10,245 nt of DNA from Chloroflexota bacterium (lineage in GTDB: Bacteria; Chloroflexota; Anaerolineae; Anaerolineales; Villigracilaceae), in assembly GCA_021796315.1 (NCBI GenBank), contig JAJYOH010000175.1, forward strand, positions 1-10,245, read 5' to 3'. Position numbers and translations under genes: made by a program. This document shows positions 1 to 7,453 of the stretch, piece by piece (the first letter of the stretch is position 1; every line of letters starts with the position of its first letter). The notes beneath the pieces were generated by a model. The model did no database searches. It worked only from the letters and a program-made list of their open reading frames with translations, and was not told the DNA's origin.

Positions 1-1460
1 CGTGCAGGTCGTGCGTGTATCAATCAAGAACGTTGTATACGGGTGTACATGGTAGGTCGGATTGGCAATCCGACCTACGGACGCAGGTGGGTTGGTTCAC
101 GTTTGAACGCGATAAAGAATTGGAGCGCGCGCTTCAAGATTTGAGTGTTTCAGAGTTAATAGACTTTCAATGGAAATTAAATAATCAGCCTGTCATTGCG
201 AGGAGTGAAGCGACGAGGCAATCCCCGCGTGGCAGCGAGGAGATTGCTTCGGACGGGGTTTCGATACGGCGGGAGAACGCCGCCTGCTCAACCACCGCCC
301 TCGTAATGACAATACCCCTCGGAGAATTGTGCCTGCCCGGACTGAGATGGATTTTGCGCGTCCATAATTTGAATGATGACGAATCCACGCGTTACCTATT
401 CCGCGAATATATTTTATCGGCGTGGAATGTGGCGCAGAAGTTCTCAAAATTTCTCGATCAGACTCAGCCGCGGGCGGTTGTCGTTTTCAACGGGCAATTC
501 TTCCCCGAAGCGACGGCGCGTTACATCGCGCAAAAGCGCGGCATTCGCGTGATCACACACGAGGTGGGATTGCAGCCTGCATCCGCGTTCTTTACCGATG
601 GCGAAGCGACTGCCTACCCGATTGCGATCCCTGAAGCGTTTGAGTTGAACGATGAGCAAAACGCAAAACTGGATGCCTATCTTGCCAAACGTTTTCAAGG
701 TGATTTTACGATGGCGGGCATCAAGTTTTGGGCGGACATGAAAGGTTTGGATGAAGCATTTTTAGCAAGGGCGGCGCGCTTCAAACAAATTGTGCCGGTA
801 TTTACCAATGTCATTTTTGACACCAGTCAGCCGCATGCCAACACGGTTTTCAGCGACATGTTTGCGTGGCTTGATCTCGTGTTGAAGATTATCAAGGCGC
901 ATCCCGAAACATTGTTTATTATCCGCGCCCACCCCGACGAATTGCGAGTCAGAAAATCCAGCCGGGAAACGGTCGAGGGGTGGGTGGACAACCGCGAGGT
1001 TCAGAAAGAGGCGAACGTAATTTTTGTCGGGCCAAAAGAATCATTGAGTTCGTATGAATTGATCCAGAAGTCGAAATTTGTGATGGTTTATAACTCGACC
1101 ATCGGACTCGAAGCTTCGCTGATGGGCAAGCCTGTATTGTGTGCGGGCAAGGCGCGCTTCACACAGTATCTGACGGTGTTCTTCCCGCAGACCGTTGAAG
1201 ATGTAAGAAGAAAGATGAAAGAATTTCTCGATGTTGAAAAGATCGAAGTTCCGGTTGAGTTCAAACGAAATGCGAGAAGATTTTTATATTATCAATTGTT
1301 CAAAACGTCATTGCCGTTTGGAGATTTTCTCGAACCATCCGTCCGCACGACGCAGACGAGGTTGAAGTCTTTTAAGTTGGATGAGCTGGTGAAGTCGGAC
1401 ACGATGAAGGTGATTACGAAGGGGGTGTTGGATGGAGGAGATTTTTTGCTGACTGCTTAA
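1..1460 (+). CDS. Capsule/surface polysaccharide biosynthesis glycosyltransferase-like protein (5' end outside window)
   Basis: Probable cytoplasmic GT-B-like enzyme of surface polysaccharide synthesis, related to the capsule polysaccharide biosynthesis (Capsule_synth/KDO-transferase-like) family. The donor sugar cannot be told. Visible marks are the IIRAHPDE segment (about residues 303-310 counted from GTG 15) and, further on, a VMVYNSTIGLEASLMGKPVL block, the usual C-terminal nucleotide-sugar-binding style of this family ('STIGLEA' plus 'GKPV'). The first visible start is GTG at 15, which has no Shine-Dalgarno sequence. The frame is open through base 3, so translation very likely begins upstream of the window. 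Two repeats lie in the N-terminal part: a 27-bp palindrome (52-78) and a 121-bp inverted repeat (191-311). The latter adds exactly 40 codons between ...NNQP and IPLGELCLPG. The frame survives both, so the gene may still be translated, but the enzyme may be impaired. The family call is firm for the C-terminal half; substrate and activity are unknown. Confidence 0.75.
   Translation, partial: CRSCVYQSRTLYTGVHGRSDWQSDLRTQVGWFTFERDKELERALQDLSVSELIDFQWKLNNQPVIARSEATRQSPRGSEEIASDGVSIRRENAACSTTALVMTIPLGELCLPGLRWILRVHNLNDDESTRYLFREYILSAWNVAQKFSKFLDQTQPRAVVVFNGQFFPEATARYIAQKRGIRVITHEVGLQPASAFFTDGEATAYPIAIPEAFELNDEQNAKLDAYLAKRFQGDFTMAGIKFWADMKGLDEAFLARAARFKQIVPVFTNVIFDTSQPHANTVFSDMFAWLDLVLKIIKAHPETLFIIRAHPDELRVRKSSRETVEGWVDNREVQKEANVIFVGPKESLSSYELIQKSKFVMVYNSTIGLEASLMGKPVLCAGKARFTQYLTVFFPQTVEDVRRKMKEFLDVEKIEVPVEFKRNARRFLYYQLFKTSLPFGDFLEPSVRTTQTRLKSFKLDELVKSDTMKVITKGVLDGGDFLLTA
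52..78. repeat. Perfect 27-bp palindrome (12-bp arms, 3-nt spacer) inside the polysaccharide gene
   Basis: The left arm GTAGGTCGGATT (52-63) and right arm AATCCGACCTAC (67-78) are perfect reverse complements around GGC. Transcribed, it would form a tight hairpin. It has no T-run, so it is not a normal terminator. At 27 bp it is a multiple of three and does not break the frame; it would encode roughly RSDWQSDLR. It looks like a REP/mini-inverted repeat dispersed in the genome. That dispersal is an inference, because only one copy is in the window. Confidence 0.8.
191..311. repeat. MITE-like 121-bp imperfect inverted repeat inserted in frame in a coding sequence
   Basis: The terminal 12-bp arms TGTCATTGCGAG (191-202) and CTCGTAATGACA (300-311) are inverted repeats with one mismatch. 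An inner pair, GCAATC (218-223) and GATTGC (242-247), supports a folded cruciform. The sequence style (GTCATTGCGAGGAG... ending in AATGAC) matches a short non-autonomous repeat seen in many bacterial genomes, whose read-through gives peptides such as VIARSEATRQS, as here. Removing 192-311 (120 bp) would join NNQP to IPLGELCLPG without changing frame. No obvious target-site duplication flanks it. Confidence 0.75.
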
Positions 1461-1491
1461 TCATCGTTACCCTTTTCTAAAAACCAAACGA

Positions 1492-1518
1492 TTGGATTTG
1501 GGAGAGCGGTCTTATAAT
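1492..1518 (+). promoter_or_regulatory. Candidate sigma-70-type promoter for the two-component genes
   Basis: A perfect -10 hexamer TATAAT lies at 1513-1518, with a partial -35 TTGGAT at 1492-1497 (15-bp spacer, shorter than the optimum). It sits in the 116-nt gap between the polysaccharide gene and the kinase, about 58 nt before the kinase ATG. The rest of the gap holds nothing else recognisable, and no clear terminator for the upstream gene. The call is from base pattern only. Confidence 0.4.
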
Positions 1519-1576
1519 TGGCGTCAATGCTGACAGGAACTTTAGCGATAAATGGATACGATGCAAATTTGAGACT

Positions 1577-4294
1577 ATGATGAAACGTTGGCTCTCCCTG
1601 TATCGAGACCTTGGCATACAGTTGCTGGCCCTCTACCTGCTGCTGATCGTGCCGTTCCTGATCATGATGCTGGTCTTCAATCAGGTGGTCGGCATACGCA
1701 TCCGCGAGAATGTGGAGGCCAATGATCTTTCATTGGCGCGCGCCATTGCCCAGGAAACAGATATCTCGATCAGCAACTCACTTAAAGCTGTGCAGGAGCT
1801 GGCCGCATACCCGGAGGTGATCCAGGCTGACCCCGCAGGGATGGAAAGGCTTTTCGGCGTTATTCTCAGCACACGTCCAGATGTAAACCTGGTTTATCGC
1901 CTGGGCGCAGATGGGATCATGCTTTATCACTTTCCGACCGGGCCGGGGTCAACAGTGGGCACGGATTTTTCCTTCCGCGAATATTTTCAGCGCGCTCTTA
2001 AAACGGATCAGCCTCTTATTTCTGAAGGGCGTATCTCGCCTACAACCAATCAGGCTGTTGCGACAGCCGTTATGCCGATCTGGTCCACTGACCATCATTT
2101 CCTTGGCCTGGTTGGGACGAACATCAGGCTCGAGAGTCTAAGCCAGACTCTTGCTTCCATCATATCCGAGCATCAATCTCAAGAGGGGCTTCAAGTCGTG
2201 ATCCTCGACAGCAGCAGCCAGATCATTGCCTATCCAGATTCTGGCTTGTTGTTGCATCCTGCAAGCGATCTTCTGCCAAACGTCTACAAAAATATATCTT
2301 CCAGTAACGGCGGCTCGCAAATCGCCGCAAGCCCAAGTAATCGGGAGAGGCTCTATACTTACGCACCGATTTCCGGCATCAATTGGGGGGTTGTCGTCAG
2401 CCGCCCAACGTCGGCGGCTTTTGCGGCGCAGATCATGCTGCAACAAATCACTGAGATCGCAGCGGCGACATTCGTGTTGATCGGTCTCTTCTTTTGGGCG
2501 ATGCTTTCGATCCGCGTGATCAACCCGATCGAGCGGCTGGCCCCCATCAGCGAAGCCATCGGGACAAATCGGCCGATCAGCGATCAGGAACGTCAGCGGC
2601 TCAAAGGGCTGGCGCGTCGAAAAGATCAGATAGGTCACTTGATCCGCAGTATTCTGCGCATGGAAGAGTCCATCGCCGACCGTCTGAAAGAGCAGGCCAC
2701 ACTTTTGGAAACCAGCGCTGCGGTCGTTTCCAGCCTGGACCTGCAAACGGTGCTCGACCGAATCCTCGAACAAATGTCCCGCCTGCTTAAGGTGGAAAGA
2801 TGCGCCATCATCGCGCTGGATGAACAACGCGGAGTCTTCCGCGTGCGTGCAGGCCGTGGACTTTCAAAGAATTATGTGGAGAGGCTTTCCATCCAACCCA
2901 GTGAACCTGATTCAGTCACCATGCGCGCTTTGCATGCCAAAGAAGCAATCTACGTAAGCGACACAGAAAACGATCCCAGTTATGTTAACCGGCGTGCGAT
3001 TTCACGCTCCGAGGGATACCGCGCAATCATGGCTGTGCCGTTGACGACGCAATATGCTCCGCCCACCGTTTTGCTTGTCTTTCATACCGCTCCACATCAG
3101 TTTACGTATAACGAAATCCAGTTGCTGTCTACTTTTGCAAATCAAGCCGCCATGGCAATCGAGAACGCGATTTTGTTTGAACGCAGTGATACAAGATTGG
3201 AGGAACAGACTCTTCGCCTGGAAGCGCTGATCCAATCCATGGAAGATGGCCTGATCCTCAGCGACCTGCAGGATAAAGTCGTTTATGCCAATCGGCGTGT
3301 GGGCGAATTAGCGTCGCTAACTCCTGAAGAATTGGCGGACGCACCCGTTGATAATGTGTTGGCGCGGATTATTGCCACTGCCCAGGACCCTGACCAGGCA
3401 CGGCAGGAGATCGATAAAATCGTAACAAAAAAGAATGCACGAAAAGGGGAGATCGCGTTGGGCATATCCGGTAAAACAATTTATATGCGGCTGGAAGCGT
3501 TCGATGTAACCGACACGCGCGGCATTACGATCGGTCATGGATTGATTTTACAGGATGTTACCGTGGATCGTGAATTGGATCGCATGAAGTCGAGTTTAAT
3601 TTCCACGGTTTCGCATGAGTTGCGCACGCCCCTGGCGGCCATCAAAGGTTACGCGTCCACACTCCTGGCGGATGATGTTGAATGGGATCGCTCCTCTCAG
3701 CGCGAATTTCTCACGGTTATTTCCGATGAAACGGACCGCCTGTCGAGCCTGGTCAATAATCTTCTCGACTTATCGCGCATCGAGGCCGGTTCTTTGCAAC
3801 TTGCACGCGAGGAATGCCGCCTCGAGGAGATCATCCAACAGGCGGCGAAACTGGCCCGACTTCAAACGGGCAACCGCTTCGAGGTCCGGATCGAACCGAA
3901 TCTGCCTCCGTTATTTGGCGATCCGCCTCGACTGGAAACCATCCTGCGAAATCTTATCGAGAACGCAGTCAAATATGCCGGCCCCGAGGCAACCATCCGC
4001 GTGGATGTGACCCGGCAGCAGGATAATCTTATCTTTCGCGTTTCTGATGACGGCCCGGGAATCCCTCCCGAAGAGAGCCAACGTATTTTCGAAAGCTTCT
4101 ATCGGGTGGATAACAGCCTGACGCGCCTTGCCAGCGGCGCGGGGTTGGGGTTGGCGATTTGCCAGGGCTTTGTCCGGGCACATGGCGGCAGGGTCTGGGT
4201 GGAATCCCGGGAGGTCGGCGCCTGTATTGCGTTCCTTATCCCGCTCAACGAAAAAATGGAAATGCAGGAATCTTATGATGCTCAACAGGAATAA
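1577..4294 (+). CDS. Membrane sensor histidine kinase with Cache, HAMP-like, GAF and PAS domains
   Basis: Sensor of a two-component system that autophosphorylates on a His and passes phosphate to the regulator encoded 6 nt downstream. Order along 905 residues: TM1 about 13-35; extracytoplasmic dCache-like domain about 36-285 (FREYF at 133-137, followed by a PI(W)...LGLVG-type block); TM2 about 291-313; HAMP-like linker about 314-375; GAF about 389-534; PAS about 547-660; HisKA with H-box SHELRTP and phosphoacceptor His680; HATPase_c with N-box Asn796, G1 box DDGPGIP (824-830) and G2 box GAGLGL (854-859). All catalytic motifs look intact, so it should be active. Two start codons stand in tandem (1577 and 1580). 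The Shine-Dalgarno is weak, so either could be used. The Cache domain implies an external small-molecule ligand, and the GAF and PAS add possible cytoplasmic inputs. The ligand is unknown. The downstream amino-acid importer makes an amino acid or related molecule a guess, but the classical Cache amino-acid motif is not clearly complete. Confidence 0.93.
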   Translation: MMKRWLSLYRDLGIQLLALYLLLIVPFLIMMLVFNQVVGIRIRENVEANDLSLARAIAQETDISISNSLKAVQELAAYPEVIQADPAGMERLFGVILSTRPDVNLVYRLGADGIMLYHFPTGPGSTVGTDFSFREYFQRALKTDQPLISEGRISPTTNQAVATAVMPIWSTDHHFLGLVGTNIRLESLSQTLASIISEHQSQEGLQVVILDSSSQIIAYPDSGLLLHPASDLLPNVYKNISSSNGGSQIAASPSNRERLYTYAPISGINWGVVVSRPTSAAFAAQIMLQQITEIAAATFVLIGLFFWAMLSIRVINPIERLAPISEAIGTNRPISDQERQRLKGLARRKDQIGHLIRSILRMEESIADRLKEQATLLETSAAVVSSLDLQTVLDRILEQMSRLLKVERCAIIALDEQRGVFRVRAGRGLSKNYVERLSIQPSEPDSVTMRALHAKEAIYVSDTENDPSYVNRRAISRSEGYRAIMAVPLTTQYAPPTVLLVFHTAPHQFTYNEIQLLSTFANQAAMAIENAILFERSDTRLEEQTLRLEALIQSMEDGLILSDLQDKVVYANRRVGELASLTPEELADAPVDNVLARIIATAQDPDQARQEIDKIVTKKNARKGEIALGISGKTIYMRLEAFDVTDTRGITIGHGLILQDVTVDRELDRMKSSLISTVSHELRTPLAAIKGYASTLLADDVEWDRSSQREFLTVISDETDRLSSLVNNLLDLSRIEAGSLQLAREECRLEEIIQQAAKLARLQTGNRFEVRIEPNLPPLFGDPPRLETILRNLIENAVKYAGPEATIRVDVTRQQDNLIFRVSDDGPGIPPEESQRIFESFYRVDNSLTRLASGAGLGLAICQGFVRAHGGRVWVESREVGACIAFLIPLNEKMEMQESYDAQQE

Positions 4295-4300
4295 CATTCC

Positions 4301-4990
4301 ATGAATGCAATTAAAGTCCTGGTCGTTGACGATGAAAAATCGTTGCGTGATTTTGTCCGCCGCAATTTGGAAGTGCGCGGCTATCAGGTATTGATCGCTG
4401 CCAATGGTTTGGAAGCAATGGCTGTGTTCAACACCACGCAGGTCGACCTGGTCATTCTGGATATCATGATGCCGCATCAGGATGGATTGGAAACAACCCG
4501 GCGTATCCGTCAAAGCTCAGACGTGCCGATCATTATTTTAACCGCGCTTGGCGAAGAAGCTGATAAGGTGCACGCTTTTGACCTGGGTGTCGATGATTAT
4601 CTGACCAAGCCCTTCGGCGTTGGCGAATTGTTGGGACGCCTCAAGGCCGTGCTGAGACGCTCGCACTGGTCTGAGCCAGCTTCAACTGACGAACGGATCG
4701 TGCGCGGCGAGATCAGCGCGGAACTTGCCAGTCGTCGCATCACAATTCACGGACAGCCAATAGTGCTTACGCCCACCGAATACAATCTTTTGGTTTATTT
4801 AATGCGTAATGCAGGAAAAGCTTTGACGCACCACGCCATTCTGCAACATGTCTGGGGACCGGAATACAGCGGGGAGGCCGAATACCTGCGCGTGTACATT
4901 GGCCGTCTTCGACAAAAGATCGAGAGCGATCCATTGAACCCGCGCTATTTGCATACCGAGCATGGCATCGGATACCGTTTTGAAGCTTGA
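4301..4990 (+). CDS. OmpR/PhoB-family response regulator (KdpE-like output domain)
   Basis: DNA-binding partner of the preceding kinase, 229 residues, the usual length for the family. The receiver domain (about 4-118) has the acidic pair Asp10/Asp11, phosphoacceptor Asp54 in LVILDIMMP, Thr81 and Lys103 in LTKPF, so every residue needed for phosphorylation is present. The C-terminal winged-helix domain (about 133-228) carries LTPTEYNLL, the WGPEYSGEAEYLRVYIGRLR recognition region and a final GIGYRF. The WGPEY...EYLRVY wording is typical of KdpE-like regulators, but no kdp potassium-transport gene is in the window and the kinase is not KdpD-like. AGGA at 4287-4290, inside the end of the kinase gene, is the likely ribosome site, so the two genes form an operon. 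The probable target includes the liv promoter 60-70 nt downstream, inferred from position only. Confidence 0.94.
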   Translation: MNAIKVLVVDDEKSLRDFVRRNLEVRGYQVLIAANGLEAMAVFNTTQVDLVILDIMMPHQDGLETTRRIRQSSDVPIIILTALGEEADKVHAFDLGVDDYLTKPFGVGELLGRLKAVLRRSHWSEPASTDERIVRGEISAELASRRITIHGQPIVLTPTEYNLLVYLMRNAGKALTHHAILQHVWGPEYSGEAEYLRVYIGRLRQKIESDPLNPRYLHTEHGIGYRFEA

Positions 4991-5178
4991 AACTATTTAC
5001 ATATTTTTTATACATCCCCCATTTCTTTTTAGAAAAAATTACCATAAAAAAAATATAATGACCTAAGGATTCAGGAGATCCAATCTGTAACTGCATCCAG
5101 GAGGTTTGCCCGTCTTTTAGAATTTCAGCACACGCCAGGTTCAAATCGTATCCAATTATTCCAAATGGAGGAGCTCTG
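4991..5178 (+). promoter_or_regulatory. AT-rich regulatory gap with promoter and long leader of livK
   Basis: This 188-nt gap contains a perfect -10 TATAAT at 5054-5059. The matching -35 region is poor (TTAGAA at 5029-5034, 19-bp spacer), as expected of a promoter needing an activator. Upstream is a TACAT direct repeat (4998-5002 and 5011-5015), a weak candidate for regulator binding. Transcription from the TATAAT would give a leader of about 110 nt. That leader contains AGGAG (5073-5077) in the loop of a small GGAT/ATCC hairpin and a strong AGGAGG (5099-5104) with no properly spaced start codon. The true Shine-Dalgarno, GGAGG (5167-5171), stands 7 nt before the livK ATG. No riboswitch family was recognised. 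Confidence 0.5.
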
Positions 5179-6507
5179 ATGAAACGCTCATTATTCGTAT
5201 TGTTAAGCCTGCTCGTTTTGGGAAGCATGGCGATCGCTGCTTGCGGTCCGCAAGAGACCCCGACTGCTGCGCCGCCGCAGCCCGCCGCGACTCAGGCGCC
5301 GGCAGCAACAAACGCGCCCGCACAACCAGCCGCGAAGACGGTCACCATTGGATTCACTTCTTCGCAGACCGGCTCGCTGAATGTCGAATCGACGCGGCAG
5401 TATAACGGTCTCAAGCTATGGATGGATCAGGTCAACAAAGCCGGAGGGGTTAAGTTGGCTGACGGTACGATGGTCACCTTTAAAGCACAGACGTATGATG
5501 ATGAGTCCAATAAAGATCGTGTCCAACAACTGTACACCAAACTTGCCACGGAAGATAACGCCGACTTTTTGATCAGCCCGTATTCGAGCGGTCTGGCCGC
5601 TGCGGCAGCTGTGATTGCCCAGCAATACAACAAGATCATGATCACCACCGGCGCGGCGGATGATAACACCTATAAAAAGGGCTACACTCTGGTTTATCAA
5701 GCCTATACGCCTGCCAGCCATTATCTGACGGGCGCTCTGGATTTGTTGGCAAAGACTGACCCGACTGCCAAGAAGATCGCAATTGCATATTCTACAGACA
5801 GCTTCTCGACCAGCGTTGTCAATGCTTTGAAAACGTATGCGGAAAGCAAGGGTTATACCGTTGTTCTCTTTGAAGGGTACGACCCGGCCACAACTGATTT
5901 CTCCGTGCTGATCAATAAGATTCAGGCAGCCGCGCCGGACGCGGTCATGGGCGGCGGCCACTTCCAGGATGGCAGCACGTTTGCCAAACAACTCTTTGAG
6001 AAGAAGATCGGCGCAAAGTTTGTGGCGCTGTTGGTCGCTCCGCCGGAAGACCAGTTCTCCCAATTGGGCGACGCTGCACTCGGCGTGGTTGGACCCAGCC
6101 AATGGGAACCGCAGGTGAACTTCACGCAGGATTCGGCCGCGAAAGCCGGCCTGACCTGGTACGGCACAACCGGCGCAGATTTCACCAGCGCCTACAAAGC
6201 CGCCTACAACGAAGACCCAACTTATCATTCGGCTGGCGGTTACATCGCTGGTCTGATCTTGCAGAAAGCCATCGAGGATGCGGGTTCGTTGGATACCGCG
6301 GCCATTACGAAGGCCCTCGACAACATGGATATCCTGACCTTCTATGGTCACATCAAATTCGATACCAGCGCCGCGAGTCATGGTTTGCAGATCGGCCACG
6401 AGATGGTCTATGTGCAATGGCAGAAAGACTCGAGCGGAAATCTTGGAAAGCAGATTGTGTGGCCTGCTGAAGGCGCAACTGCTCCCGCGCTCTACCCCAT
6501 CCCGTAA
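5179..6507 (+). CDS. livK: Branched-chain amino-acid-type ABC transporter substrate-binding lipoprotein
   Basis: Extracytoplasmic receptor that captures the substrate and delivers it to the LivH/LivM channel encoded next. The 442 residues begin with a lipoprotein signal peptide (basic MKR, hydrophobic 5-17, lipobox IAAC with lipidated Cys22). A low-complexity Pro/Ala/Gln/Thr linker (about 24-50) acts as a tether, and then comes a periplasmic-binding-protein type I domain (Peripla_BP_6-like, about 53-410) starting KTVTIGFTSSQTGSLN. The ATG at 5179 is fixed by GGAGG 7 nt upstream and by the signal peptide. It is the first gene of a livKHMGF set and is followed by a terminator-like hairpin. The family also includes binders of amides, urea-like compounds and aromatic acids, so the substrate is not proven. 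The downstream E1 dehydrogenase gene would suit a branched-chain amino or oxo acid. Confidence 0.92.
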   Translation: MKRSLFVLLSLLVLGSMAIAACGPQETPTAAPPQPAATQAPAATNAPAQPAAKTVTIGFTSSQTGSLNVESTRQYNGLKLWMDQVNKAGGVKLADGTMVTFKAQTYDDESNKDRVQQLYTKLATEDNADFLISPYSSGLAAAAAVIAQQYNKIMITTGAADDNTYKKGYTLVYQAYTPASHYLTGALDLLAKTDPTAKKIAIAYSTDSFSTSVVNALKTYAESKGYTVVLFEGYDPATTDFSVLINKIQAAAPDAVMGGGHFQDGSTFAKQLFEKKIGAKFVALLVAPPEDQFSQLGDAALGVVGPSQWEPQVNFTQDSAAKAGLTWYGTTGADFTSAYKAAYNEDPTYHSAGGYIAGLILQKAIEDAGSLDTAAITKALDNMDILTFYGHIKFDTSAASHGLQIGHEMVYVQWQKDSSGNLGKQIVWPAEGATAPALYPIP

Positions 6508-6521
6508 CTTCTTGCATCTGG

Positions 6522-6562
6522 AAAGTCCCTGTAGGCGCGTTGAACGTTTACAGGGATTTTTT
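6522..6562 (+). terminator. Terminator-like hairpin between livK and livH (possible partial terminator)
   Basis: TCCCTGTA (6526-6533) pairs perfectly with TACAGGGA (6549-6556). The stem extends outward through a G-U and A-T pairs to about 11 bp, with a 15-nt loop, followed at once by six T (6557-6562). This is the layout of a Rho-independent terminator. Because livH follows only 31 nt later with its own ribosome site and no evident promoter, it more likely trims transcription so that the binding protein is made in excess of the channel and ATPases. Confidence 0.65.
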
Positions 6563-6592
6563 CCATTAGTTCCGAACTCATGGAGAAACCGC

Positions 6593-7453
6593 ATGGGAAA
6601 TATTTTTCTTGCTTCATTGATCGATGGTCTATTGATCGGCTTTGTCTATGGAATTGCCGCCATGGGGTTGAGTCTGATTTGGGGCGTGATGGATGTGATC
6701 AACCTGGCACATGCTCCGCTCATGGCTCTGGGTATGTTTGGGGTCTATCTTTTGTTCAACTCGATCGGTTTGAATCCATACGTGGCTTTGATCCTGATTG
6801 CCCTGGTCGGACTCATCGGTGGAATTGCGATCTATTACATTGCCATCCATCGCGTGTTATCCGCCCCGCCTCTTTCCACGCTGCTGGCGACTTACGCCGT
6901 CAACATGATCATGATCGGTCTGGGAACGGCGGCCTTCAGCACGACGCCGCGCAATGTCAACTTCACGCTGGGAAGCATTGGCAGTGGCGACTTGACCGTT
7001 CAAAGCACGCGCCTGGTGGCTGCTGTCGTGGCAACTGTCGTCACGGGCGGACTATACTTTTTTCTTTATCGCACTCGTCCCGGCAAGAATATCCGGGCAG
7101 TGGCAAATAACCGTGCCGCGGCTGAACTGATGGGCATTCCATCGTCCCGCGTTCTGGCGCTCAGTTTTGGGCTTGGTACATTGCTGGCTGCCGTTTCAGG
7201 AGGATTGATCGCGACGTTCTTCCCATTCACCATCCTGGCCGGGAACGCTTATCAGCTAAAGAGTTTCGTGATCGTGGTGATGGGCGGCTTGGGAAATCCG
7301 CTGGGCGCGTTGGCGGGAGGCTTGATCCTGGGCGTCATGGAGGGTCTGATTCCGATCATTCTGCCGAATAGCTGGGTTCCCGTATTGGAATTCATCCTCT
7401 TCGTTATCATTCTGCTCGTACGGCCCACAGGCCTGTTTGGAGCAAAGAAATGA
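6593..7453 (+). CDS. livH: Branched-chain amino-acid-type ABC transporter permease LivH
   Basis: One of two membrane subunits forming the inner-membrane channel of the importer. The protein has 286 residues, normal for LivH, and is almost wholly hydrophobic with about eight membrane segments. It opens with FLASLIDGLLIGFVYGIAAMGLSL and the typical GVMDVINLAHA block. The cytoplasmic coupling loop GKNIRAVANNRAAAELMGI (EAA-like, contacts an ATPase subunit) and the closing VRPTGLFG are standard for the family. The start was set at ATG 6593, preceded by GGAGA (6582-6586). The open frame runs back to 6344, but that extension overlaps livK and is not hydrophobic or family-like. Its TGA overlaps the livM ATG (ATGA), implying translational coupling. 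Confidence 0.93.
   Translation: MGNIFLASLIDGLLIGFVYGIAAMGLSLIWGVMDVINLAHAPLMALGMFGVYLLFNSIGLNPYVALILIALVGLIGGIAIYYIAIHRVLSAPPLSTLLATYAVNMIMIGLGTAAFSTTPRNVNFTLGSIGSGDLTVQSTRLVAAVVATVVTGGLYFFLYRTRPGKNIRAVANNRAAAELMGIPSSRVLALSFGLGTLLAAVSGGLIATFFPFTILAGNAYQLKSFVIVVMGGLGNPLGALAGGLILGVMEGLIPIILPNSWVPVLEFILFVIILLVRPTGLFGAKK

Noticed and set aside
2138..2827. Minus-strand open frame of 229 codons inside the kinase gene
   Set aside because: It is a shadow of the kinase reading frame; the kinase has continuous domain matches through this stretch.
3911..4513. Minus-strand open frame of 200 codons across the kinase/regulator junction
   Set aside because: It covers the HATPase and receiver coding regions in antisense, and has no family motifs.
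5128..5160. tRNA T-arm-like GGTTCAAATC in the livK leader
   Set aside because: The bases flanking the loop do not pair, and no acceptor, D or anticodon arm could be drawn around it.
6344..6592. Upstream extension of livH to an earlier ATG at 6344
   Set aside because: It overlaps livK, crosses the terminator-like hairpin and encodes a non-hydrophobic, family-unlike stretch; ATG 6593 has a proper ribosome site and the normal LivH N-terminus.
5416..6594. Long minus-strand open frame (392 codons) opposite livK
   Set aside because: It lies antisense to a well-supported lipoprotein gene, its translation shows no recognisable domain, and such antisense frames are common opposite GC-rich codons.
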